From an uncultured Paracoccaceae bacterium (GTDB lineage: Bacteria > Pseudomonadota > Alphaproteobacteria > Rhodobacterales > Rhodobacteraceae), in contig CALFYQ010000282.1 in NCBI GenBank assembly GCA_937952085.1, positions 1-8,188 of the forward strand: a stretch of 8,188 nucleotides of DNA. The letters run 5' to 3'. Each line of letters starts with the position of its first letter. Position 1 is the stretch's first letter. Below, in pieces: positions 1 to 6,220 of the stretch. Position numbers and translations under genes: made by a program. The notes beneath the pieces were generated by a model, which did no database searches, was not told where the DNA came from, and saw only the letters and a program-made list of their open reading frames with translations.

Positions 1-316
1 CGGCGCGCCGATCGCGGTGGACCCGTTCATCGGCGCGATCGGCGCGCCGCCGACGCCCGAGCAACTCGCCGAAAGCGCGAAGGTCGCGCTCGACGAGGCG
101 GAAGCCATCGCTAGGGCCAACGGCGTGACCGTCGCCGGCCGCCGGGTCGGCTCCGTCGCCCCGGCGGACGATGTCGCCGCGCTGGCGGAAGAGCTGAAGG
201 CTGATCTGATCGTGATGGGCCGGCGCGGCCGGGGCGCCGTCGCGGGGCTCCTCTTCGGCTCGGCGAGCCAGGAGGTTCAGCGCGCCGCGCCCTGCGCCGT
301 GCTGACGGTGATCTGA
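1..316 (+). CDS. Universal stress protein (UspA family), C-terminal part, 5' end outside window
   Basis: The reading frame is open from base 2 to the TGA at 314-316, so the gene starts upstream of the window. A GTG at 17 is in frame but has no room for a ribosome site and is probably an internal valine. The C-terminal region contains DLIVMGRRGRG followed by GLLFGS, which fits the G-2X-G-9X-G-S nucleotide-binding signature of ATP-binding UspA proteins. The end, APCAVLTVI, matches the usual final beta strand of the fold. About 104 residues are visible of a domain that is usually about 140-150. UspA proteins are cytoplasmic stress and survival factors without a defined reaction; the target of this one cannot be told. 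It ends 75 bp before the next gene and is probably not part of the operon that follows, although co-transcription cannot be excluded. Confidence 0.88.
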   Translation, partial: GAPIAVDPFIGAIGAPPTPEQLAESAKVALDEAEAIARANGVTVAGRRVGSVAPADDVAALAEELKADLIVMGRRGRGAVAGLLFGSASQEVQRAAPCAVLTVI

Positions 317-380
317 TCCGAAACGCGTAACGTCTTGCCGCCGCCGCCGCGGCGCCGTTTCCTTGCCCTGACGCGGGCGG

Positions 381-385
381 GGAGG
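381..385 (+). promoter_or_regulatory. Shine-Dalgarno site GGAGG deciding the GTG start at 392
   Basis: GGAGG lies six bases before GTG 392, which is ideal spacing. The upstream in-frame TTG at 335 has no purine-rich site before it. This supports a start 19 codons downstream of the longest reading frame. Confidence 0.75.
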
Positions 386-391
386 CGCAGC

Positions 392-2743
392 GTGGCGGAG
401 ATCGTCGAGTCGGGGCGGGACCCTCAGGCGGCGCGGCAGGCCCTGCTGCGCCGGTTGCGGCGGCTTCTGCTGCCGACGCTGATCGTCGCCGCGATTGTCG
501 CCGGCGCCGTTGGCAGCGCCTGGCTCTCATGGCGGACCACCGCGGAAGGCGCGCGCGGCGTCGCCCGCGCCTATGTCGAGGCGGTGGACCTTCGCGTGCG
601 GGAACGCGTGGCGGGCTACTTTTCGCCGGCGGAAAAGGCGGCGGAGGTGATCGCCGCCTCGCTCCGGAGCGCCGATCTCGGCCGCTGGGGCCCGCGCCAG
701 TTCGACCGGGTGAGCCGCTCCTATCTTCGCGCCTATCCGCAGCTTCTCAACATCTATGTCGGCGCCGAGGACGGCTCCTTCATGATGACGACGCGCGGCG
801 AGGCGGGCGGCTACACCCGGAAGCTGGTGCGCTTCGAGGAGGGCGTCCGCCGCGTGGCGGTAGAGCGGCTCGGCCCTAACGGCGAGGTGCTCGAAAGCAG
901 CGAGACGCCGGACGATCCCTACGACCCGCGGACGCGGCCCTGGTATTCCGCGGCGCTCGCCTCCGACCGGCCCTACTGGACGCCGATCTACCGCTTCTTC
1001 ACCGCCGACAGCCTCGGTTTCACCGTGGCGCAGAAGGTGGAGGGCGAGGTCGCCGGCGTCGTCGGCGTCGATCTTCTGCTCCGGGATCTCGAAAGCTTCC
1101 TCGACGGCCTGCCGCTCGGCGATGGCGGGGTCGCCTTCGTGATCGACGGCGATGGCCGCTTCGTCGCGCCGCCGCCGGTCGGCCGGCGGCCGGACGAGGC
1201 GGCGCCGGCCGGAATCGAGGACGTGGAATCGCCGGAACTGAAAGCGGTCTACGACCGGTTCCGCATCGAAAAGGACTTTCGCGGCCAGTTCGAGGTGATG
1301 GGGGAGTGGCGGCTCGTGTCCTTCTCGTCGCTCGAGCTCTCGCTCGGGCGGGACTGGTGGCTGATCTTCTCGATCCCCGAGACCGCGCTCGTCGGCTTCG
1401 TCGAGCGGGCGATGCGGTGGTCGCTGCTGGCCAGCGTCATCGTCGCGGTGCTTTCCGCCGCGCTCCTCGCGGTCGTCGGCATCCAGGCGCGCCAGGCGGA
1501 GCGGCGGATGGCGCGGCTCGATCTCGACAACGCCCGCCTTCGGGACGCGGAGGACGCCTATGCGGAACTCGCCCGCGTCGCCGTCGGCGCGGAGCCGCTC
1601 CGGGCGCTCCGGGCGGCGACCGAGATCGCCGCCCGCGCGACCGGCGCGCGCCGGGTCGGGATCTGGCGGCTGGAGGCGGCGGGCGAGCGGCTCGTCTGCC
1701 TCGACCGGTTCGACGCAGGCGCGGGCGGCCATGCGGCGGGGGACCAGATCGAGGCGCGGCGCTGCCCCGCCGCCTTCGAGCGCATGGAACGGGCGCAGCC
1801 CTTCGCGCTCTTCGCAGCCGAGGCGGAGACCGACGCCGCGGCCGGCGAGATCGCCGCGCATTACCTCGAAGAGGCCGGGGCCGAGGCGCTGATCGCCGCG
1901 CCGGTCGCCGCCGCCGGGCGCCTCGCCGGCTGGGTCTGGATCGAGGATTCGGGCGAGCGGTCGGAGCCGACGGTGGACGCCTCCGCCTTCGCCGAGGCGA
2001 TGGCGGGGCTGGTCGCCGCGCAGCTTCCTCGCGCCCGCGCGGAGGCCGGCGGCGCGGCGGAGGCCGAGGCCGAGGGCGGGCGCCTTCCCGAAGGCGTGGC
2101 GGAAGGCGGGCTCGCCCCGCTCGCCGACCGGCGCCGGGCGGCGCGGAGCCGCGCCTTCGCCGAGCGCGGCCTCGCGGCGGATGCCGGCGGCGGCGTGCTT
2201 GACGGCGTCGCGGTCGCCGTCGTCGAGTTCCATGACGGCCCCGCGCTCGCCGCGCCGGTCGGCCCCGGCGGCGCGACGATCCTTGACCGCGCGGTGGCCG
2301 TCGCTTGCGGCCCCGAAGGCGGGGAGCCGCCGGTCGCCTATGCGCGGCTCGAAGGGCGCCGGCTCATCCTCGCCGATGACGGGGAGGGGGATCCGGCCCG
2401 CGCCGCGGAGCGGGTCGCCGGCCTCGCGCTCGACCTTCAGGAAGCGGTGCTCGCCGCAAGCCGGGCGCTCGGCCGGCGCGCCGGTCGGCGGCGGCTCCTT
2501 TCCATCGGCCTCGATCTCGGCGAGGCCTTCGCCGCGCGGGTCGGCCCCGACGGCGCGTTCAATCTCTGGGGCGGCGCGGTCGATCTCGCCGCGTCGCTCG
2601 CAGCTTCGGGCGAGGAGCGCGTCCTGGCGACCGAGTCCGCCGCCCGCGCCGCGCGCGCCGCGTTCGCCTCGCAGCGGCGGGGCGGCTTCTACGCCGCCGG
2701 GATCGGCGAGATCGACGTCCATCTCGTGCAGGCGCGGCGATGA
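392..2743 (+). CDS. Membrane sensor: dCache + GAF + degenerate class III adenylate/guanylate cyclase domain
   Basis: This is a 783-residue protein from GTG 392, chosen for its GGAGG; a TTG at 335 would add 19 residues. Domains in order: a basic N-terminus; membrane segment about 25-47; a periplasmic dCache sensor about 48-340 with the hallmark DPYDPRTRPWY near 175-185; membrane segment about 344-365; a short helical linker; a GAF domain about 391-543; an Ala/Glu/Gly-rich linker; and a C-terminal class III cyclase-like domain about 600-780. The cyclase fold is recognisable from LSIGLDLGE and NLWGGAVDLAASL, matching the family pattern vwGdtVNlAaRl. The catalytic residues are changed: first metal Asp to Glu612, second metal Asp (GD motif) to Arg656, transition-state Asn to Asp731 and Arg to Ser735. 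It is therefore unlikely to make cAMP or cGMP. Its stop overlaps the permease start by 4 nt, so it is probably a ligand sensor tied to the transporter. Domain calls are from motifs; the ligand is unknown. Confidence 0.87.
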   Translation: MAEIVESGRDPQAARQALLRRLRRLLLPTLIVAAIVAGAVGSAWLSWRTTAEGARGVARAYVEAVDLRVRERVAGYFSPAEKAAEVIAASLRSADLGRWGPRQFDRVSRSYLRAYPQLLNIYVGAEDGSFMMTTRGEAGGYTRKLVRFEEGVRRVAVERLGPNGEVLESSETPDDPYDPRTRPWYSAALASDRPYWTPIYRFFTADSLGFTVAQKVEGEVAGVVGVDLLLRDLESFLDGLPLGDGGVAFVIDGDGRFVAPPPVGRRPDEAAPAGIEDVESPELKAVYDRFRIEKDFRGQFEVMGEWRLVSFSSLELSLGRDWWLIFSIPETALVGFVERAMRWSLLASVIVAVLSAALLAVVGIQARQAERRMARLDLDNARLRDAEDAYAELARVAVGAEPLRALRAATEIAARATGARRVGIWRLEAAGERLVCLDRFDAGAGGHAAGDQIEARRCPAAFERMERAQPFALFAAEAETDAAAGEIAAHYLEEAGAEALIAAPVAAAGRLAGWVWIEDSGERSEPTVDASAFAEAMAGLVAAQLPRARAEAGGAAEAEAEGGRLPEGVAEGGLAPLADRRRAARSRAFAERGLAADAGGGVLDGVAVAVVEFHDGPALAAPVGPGGATILDRAVAVACGPEGGEPPVAYARLEGRRLILADDGEGDPARAAERVAGLALDLQEAVLAASRALGRRAGRRRLLSIGLDLGEAFAARVGPDGAFNLWGGAVDLAASLAASGEERVLATESAARAARAAFASQRRGGFYAAGIGEIDVHLVQARR

Positions 2744-3510
2744 GGAAGCGGGACAGGTTCGCCGCTGGCGCCGGCGCGCTCTTCGGCGGCTTCGCCTGGG
2801 TCCCTGACCTCGCGGCTCTGGCGACAGGCGCGGTCTTCGAATGCCTCCGCCCCCTCACCTGGCGGCGGACGGCGCGGGACGAGTTTCGCCGCTGGCTCGA
2901 CATCGCGGCGCGCGAGCCGCTCGTCGCCGTTCTCGCCATCGGCGCGTTGATCGGTCTCGGCCTCGTCCTCCAGGCGATCGAGCTTCTGCGGCAGTTCGGG
3001 CAGGAGGCGCTGGTCCGCGAGGTGGTGATCGTGCTCCTGATCGAGCAGATCGCGCCGGTCGCGGTCGGCCTCCTTGTCATCGGCCGCACCGGACTCCTCC
3101 TTTTCGAAGAAATCGCCGCCTCCCGCCGGAGCGGGGAGCTTGCCGCGCTGGAGGCAATGGGCGCGGACCCCTTTCTGGTCGAGATCGCCCCGCGCCTTGC
3201 AGCCATCTCCATCGCCGCCTTCGCGCATTTCACGCTCCTCGCCGCGACGACGCTGATCGTCGGCTATGGCGCGGCGAAGGTCTCGGGCGCGCCGATCGGC
3301 TCGCTCGCCTTCGCCATCGACGAGGCGCTCGGCGCGGTCGGCGGCGCCGGCCTCGCGCTGGCCGGGTTCAAGTCCTGGGCGATCGGGCTTCTCGTCGGCG
3401 CCGCCTTCGCGCTGACGGCGATGGAGCCGCGGCCGCGCCTCACCGCCGCGTTCCTTCGCGCCTTCGTCGCCATGCTCGCCGCCGGCGTGACGCTGACGGT
3501 GCTAGCGTGA
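2740..3510 (+). CDS. MlaE-type ABC permease of an MCE transport system
   Basis: A 256-residue inner-membrane protein, the normal length for the MlaE permease family. The family signature is clear: EQIAPVAVGLLVIGRTG at about 102-117, then GELAALEAMGADP at about 132-144 and PR at 151-152, against the family pattern ExxPxxxxxxxxGRxG, ExxALxxMGxDP, PRxxA. Several hydrophobic segments follow a basic amphipathic N-terminus (about 61-78, 95-116, 155-176, 197-228, 238-255). In MlaFEDB-type complexes a permease dimer sits below an MCE hexamer and moves phospholipid or other hydrophobic substrates. The ATG 2740 overlaps the previous stop as ATGA, and no strong Shine-Dalgarno precedes it, so translation probably depends on coupling. 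The next gene is the ATPase-like partner. The substrate and direction of transport are not determinable from sequence. Confidence 0.9.
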   Translation: MRKRDRFAAGAGALFGGFAWVPDLAALATGAVFECLRPLTWRRTARDEFRRWLDIAAREPLVAVLAIGALIGLGLVLQAIELLRQFGQEALVREVVIVLLIEQIAPVAVGLLVIGRTGLLLFEEIAASRRSGELAALEAMGADPFLVEIAPRLAAISIAAFAHFTLLAATTLIVGYGAAKVSGAPIGSLAFAIDEALGAVGGAGLALAGFKSWAIGLLVGAAFALTAMEPRPRLTAAFLRAFVAMLAAGVTLTVLA

Positions 3511-4208
3511 GGGCGCGCGCCTTCCGCGCCCGGCCGGCGCTTGAACTGCGGGGCGCCGCGCTCGCGCCGGGCGCGCCGCCGCTCGACCTCCGGCTCGACG
3601 AGGGGGAGATCGTCTGGCTTTGCCTCGGCGAGGCGGGAACCAGCGGCCGGCTCCTCGACCTCGCCAGCGGCCTGCTCGCCCCGGCCGCCGGCGCGGTGCG
3701 GGCGCTCGGGCTCGACTGGCGGGCGCTCGGGGCGCGGCAGGCGGCGGCGCTTCGCGGGCGGATCGGCCGGCTCCTGCCCGCCGGCGCCTGGGTCCCGCAT
3801 CTCAGCATCGCCGAGAACGTCGCGCTCCGGCCGCTCCACCATACGGACCGGTCGCGTGCTGCGCTTCTCGACGAAGCCGCTGCGCTCTGCCGTCATTTCG
3901 GTCTCGCCGGCGCGCCGCTCGATGCGCCGGGCGACGTCTCGCGCGAGACGCTGCAACGGGCTACGCTCGCCCGCATGTTCATCGACGCGCCAGCGCTCCT
4001 CCTGATCGACGAGACGGCGGAGCCGATCCCGGGGCCGCTGGTCGCCCCCACGGCGAATTCGGCGCTGGCGGCGGTCCGCTCCGGCGCAGCTGCGCTCTGG
4101 ATCACCGACGCCAACCACAACGAGGGGCCGGCGCTGATGGCGGAGGCGCGGCGGCTCCGGCTCGGCCGCGACGGCATCGTCGCCGCGGGCCGCGAGGTCT
4201 TCGCGTGA
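3507..4208 (+). CDS. Degenerate ABC ATPase-like subunit (MlaF position), catalytically inactive by sequence
   Basis: A 233-residue protein starting at GTG 3507, overlapping the permease stop as GTGA; an open frame extends far upstream but lies inside the permease gene. The overall ABC ATPase layout is visible: LDEGEIVWLCLGEAG leading into the P-loop position, LLDLASGLLAP, LSIAENVAL after the Q-loop, RATLARMFIDAPALLLIDE around Walker B, and WITD at the switch. Most catalytic motifs are lost. The P-loop position (41-50, GEAGTSGRLL) has no Lys-Ser/Thr, and the protein contains no lysine at all. The Q-loop Gln is Pro91, the LSGG signature is VSRE at 144-147, the D-loop is PIPG, and the switch His is Asp201. 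Walker B Asp168 and Glu169 remain. Position between permease and MCE genes, length and the intact frame indicate a former MlaF-type subunit retained without ATPase activity. A recently decaying gene is the alternative. The family call is firm; loss of activity is inferred. Confidence 0.82.
   Translation: MRARAFRARPALELRGAALAPGAPPLDLRLDEGEIVWLCLGEAGTSGRLLDLASGLLAPAAGAVRALGLDWRALGARQAAALRGRIGRLLPAGAWVPHLSIAENVALRPLHHTDRSRAALLDEAAALCRHFGLAGAPLDAPGDVSRETLQRATLARMFIDAPALLLIDETAEPIPGPLVAPTANSALAAVRSGAAALWITDANHNEGPALMAEARRLRLGRDGIVAAGREVFA
4194..4197 (+). promoter_or_regulatory. Shine-Dalgarno GAGG for the MCE protein start
   Basis: GAGG lies inside the 3' end of the preceding gene, seven bases before GTG 4205. 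It supports the GTG start that overlaps the upstream stop codon. Confidence 0.55.
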
Positions 4209-6220
4209 GCGCTCTGGCGCGCGGCCCGCTCGGGCGCGGCGGCGGGCTCGTCGCCCTCCTCGCGCTCGCGCTCTTCGTCCTCGCGGTGACGCAGGCGGGG
4301 TTTCTCCGGAACCTCCTCTCCGCCGATCACCAGCTTCGAGTGACGATGCCGCCCGAAGGCGTCGCCGGCCTCGCCGAGGGCGCGCGGGTGGAGATCCTCG
4401 GCGCGACGGCGGGGCGGGTCGAGAACATCGTCGTCAGCCCGGACCGGGAATTCTACGCCGAGGTCTCGATCGACCCCGATCTCGGCGCCTTCGTGCGGCG
4501 GGATTCGAACGTGCTGATCCGGCGGCAATTCGCCATCGCCGGCGCCTCCTATCTCGAAATCTCGGCCGGATCAGGCGATCCGATGGACTGGGATTACGCG
4601 GTGCTCGCCGCCCGCGCGGAGAGGCCGCCGACGGACGATCTCGGCCGGCTCCTCGACGAGCTTCGCGGCAAGGTGTTCCCGATCCTCGACGACGCGGGCG
4701 TCGCCGTCGCCGCGCTCGCCTCGGCCGTCTCGGCGCTGGAGCGGCCGGATGGGCCGTTCCAGTCATTCCTCGTCACGCTCGGCGATATCGGCGCGCGGAT
4801 CGAGCGGGGCGAAGGCGTCGCGGGCAAGCTCCTGACCGACGACACGCTGATCATCCAGCTCCAGGCGGCGCTCGACGGCGTCTCGGGCATGATGGCCTCG
4901 CTCGACCAGGCGCTCGCCTCCGTCGCGGTCGTCGCCGGGCGGATCGAGCGGGGCGAAGGGGCGGTGGGGCGGCTTCTTTCCGACGACGCGCTGGCGCGCG
5001 AACTCGAAGCCGCCGCCTCGGGCGCCGCGGCGCGGATCGCCGAGGCCGAGGCGGCATTCGCCGCCATCAACGCCGCCGCCGCCCGGCTCGACCGGGGCGA
5101 GGGCGCGCTCGGCCGGCTCCTCACCGACGACACGCTGGTGCGGGAGGCCGAGGCCGCCGCCGAGGCGGCTGCGAAGAGCCTCGCCGCGCTCGGCCCGGCG
5201 GTCGAAAGCCTCAACGTCGTCACCGGGCGGATCGCGGCCGGGGAGGGCGGCGTCGGCCGTCTTCTCGCCGACGACAGCCTCGTGCGCGACGTCGAGGCGG
5301 CGACGGTGGCGGCGACAAGGCGGATCGAGGCGCTGGACGCCCCGCTCGCCTCGCTTTCGGCGGTCGCCGGCCGGCTCGAACGCGGCGAAGGGGCGGCGGG
5401 CCGGCTCCTCGCGGACGAGGCGACGGCGCGGGACCTCACGGCCGCCATCGCCGCGCTTTCGGCGACGCTTGAGCGGATCGATAGGGGCGAGGGCAGCATA
5501 GGTCGCCTCTTCTCCGACGACCGGCTGGCGATTGAGGCGGAGACGGCGCTCGCCGCGGCCGCGACCAGCCTCGCGGCGCTCAGCCCAGCGGTAGAGAACC
5601 TTTCGGCGGTCTCCGCCCGCCTCGCCGCCGGGGAGGGCAGCGCCGGGCGCCTCCTCTCCGACGAGACGCTCGCGCGGGAGCTTGAAGCCGCCGCCTCCGC
5701 CGCCGCGCGGCGGGTCGAGGCGCTGGACGCCCCGCTCGCCTCTCTCACGGCCATCGCCGCCCGGCTCGAACGCGGCGAGGGCGCGGCCGGGCGGCTCCTG
5801 ACCGACGACCGGCTGGTGCGGGAGCTTGAGACGGCGATGGCCGGGATCAACGCGCAGATGGACGGGCTCTCGGTGCTGATCGCCAACGCCGCTGTCGCGA
5901 GCGAGGAGATCGCCGTGCTCTCGGGCTCGCTGAGCGAAGCGGCGTCGGGCGCGCCGGCAATGATGGAGGATGTCGGCCGGGCCGCCGGGGCGGCGGCGCG
6001 GGTCGGCGACGAGGCGGCGCGGACGCTGCCGGCCGCCACCGCCGCGCTCGAACAGGCGGCCGAGGCGACGCGGGACCTGCCGCTCCTTCTCGCGCAGACG
6101 CAGAAGACGATGGCGGAACTCGAAACCCTGCTGCGGCAGATCCAGACCTCCTGGCTGATCGGCGGCAGCGGCGGCGGAGCTTCCGATTCCGGGCTCCGCC
6201 CGACCGAGGTGCGGCCGTGA
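4205..6220 (+). CDS. MCE (MlaD-type) periplasmic transport protein with eight 48-residue repeats
   Basis: A 671-residue protein starting at GTG 4205 (GTGA overlap, GAGG seven bases upstream). The open frame reaches back into the preceding gene, but MCE features begin only after 4205. Residues about 14-30 form one membrane anchor with a short cytoplasmic N-terminus. Residues about 43-122 form a single MCE domain (LAEGARVEILGATAGRVENI, then FAIAGASYLEISAG). From about 190 to 570 the protein is an Ala/Leu/Glu-rich helical region with eight GEGxxGRLLxDD motifs starting near residues 202, 250, 298, 346, 394, 428, 476 and 524. A final helical stretch ends in LLRQIQTSWLIGG and a Gly/Ser-rich tail. 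MCE domains form hexameric rings that carry lipids between membranes. One copy of a G-x-G-x-x-G-x-L-L-x-D motif is familiar in this family; eight is an expansion, against roughly 150-350 residues for simple MlaD-type proteins. Role: lipid conduit of the operon's transporter. Confidence 0.92.
   Translation: MSALARGPLGRGGGLVALLALALFVLAVTQAGFLRNLLSADHQLRVTMPPEGVAGLAEGARVEILGATAGRVENIVVSPDREFYAEVSIDPDLGAFVRRDSNVLIRRQFAIAGASYLEISAGSGDPMDWDYAVLAARAERPPTDDLGRLLDELRGKVFPILDDAGVAVAALASAVSALERPDGPFQSFLVTLGDIGARIERGEGVAGKLLTDDTLIIQLQAALDGVSGMMASLDQALASVAVVAGRIERGEGAVGRLLSDDALARELEAAASGAAARIAEAEAAFAAINAAAARLDRGEGALGRLLTDDTLVREAEAAAEAAAKSLAALGPAVESLNVVTGRIAAGEGGVGRLLADDSLVRDVEAATVAATRRIEALDAPLASLSAVAGRLERGEGAAGRLLADEATARDLTAAIAALSATLERIDRGEGSIGRLFSDDRLAIEAETALAAAATSLAALSPAVENLSAVSARLAAGEGSAGRLLSDETLARELEAAASAAARRVEALDAPLASLTAIAARLERGEGAAGRLLTDDRLVRELETAMAGINAQMDGLSVLIANAAVASEEIAVLSGSLSEAASGAPAMMEDVGRAAGAAARVGDEAARTLPAATAALEQAAEATRDLPLLLAQTQKTMAELETLLRQIQTSWLIGGSGGGASDSGLRPTEVRP
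4799..5866 (+). repeat. Eight in-frame repeats of 144 bp (48 aa) inside the MCE gene
   Basis: The Gly codon of each GEG core begins at 4808, 4952, 5096, 5240, 5384, 5486, 5630 and 5774. All intervals are exactly 144 bp except 5384 to 5486, which is 102 bp (34 residues, 14 fewer). The unit reads roughly as [LI]-[ED]-R-GEG-x-x-GRLL-[TSA]-D-[DE]-x-L-x-R-E-x-E-A-A followed by a helical spacer often containing LASL or LAAL. In three units (5, 7 and partly 4) the R before GEG or other core positions vary, for example AAGEG in units 4 and 7. Confidence 0.95.
5087..5866 (+). repeat. 390-bp tandem duplication of a three-repeat block
   Basis: Repeats 3-4-5 (about 5087-5476) correspond one to one with repeats 6-7-8 (about 5477-5866), always offset by 390 bp (130 codons). 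Repeat 3 and 6 share SLAAL-x-PAVE-x-L; 4 and 7 share AAGEG; the spacers before 5 and 8 share EALDAPLASL. At the DNA level a run of 28 bases from 5325 recurs at 5715. The short 34-residue interval lies at the junction between the two blocks. The boundaries are approximate. Confidence 0.85.
6206..6209 (+). promoter_or_regulatory. Shine-Dalgarno GAGG for the lipoprotein start
   Basis: GAGG seven bases before GTG 6217, inside the end of the MCE gene. It supports the GTG that overlaps the upstream TGA and places a lipoprotein signal directly at the N-terminus. Confidence 0.55.

Noticed and set aside
365..378. Small hairpin GCCC/GGGC just before the Shine-Dalgarno of the sensor gene
   Set aside because: Only a four-base stem, common by chance at this GC content; not enough to claim a regulatory element.
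317..391. A sigma-70-type promoter for the operon, and the palindrome CGCCGCGGCG in the gap
   Set aside because: No -35/-10 pair with proper spacing stands out. The palindrome has no loop and is expected by chance in such GC-rich DNA. A promoter must lie here or inside the UspA gene, but I cannot place it.
527..2722. A 731-codon open frame on the minus strand opposite the sensor gene
   Set aside because: Product is Arg/Gly/Ala/Pro-rich without recognisable domains. It exists because third positions of the true gene are G/C, which removes stops from the antisense frame.
2841..3506. Possible N-terminal extension of the ATPase-like protein through an open frame inside the permease gene
   Set aside because: The translation upstream of 3507 is Arg/Pro-rich without ABC features, overlaps clear permease sequence, and GTG 3507 gives a normal N-terminus for the family.
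3620..4204. Possible N-terminal extension of the MCE protein into the preceding gene
   Set aside because: The extension is an Arg/Ala/Gly-rich shadow of the ATPase-like gene. The membrane anchor and MCE domain begin after GTG 4205, which has a Shine-Dalgarno site.
4799..5866. CRISPR-like or non-coding tandem repeat interpretation of the 144-bp periodicity
   Set aside because: The repeats are in frame, conserved at the protein level with synonymous variation, and lie inside an MCE gene; no short identical repeats with unique spacers.
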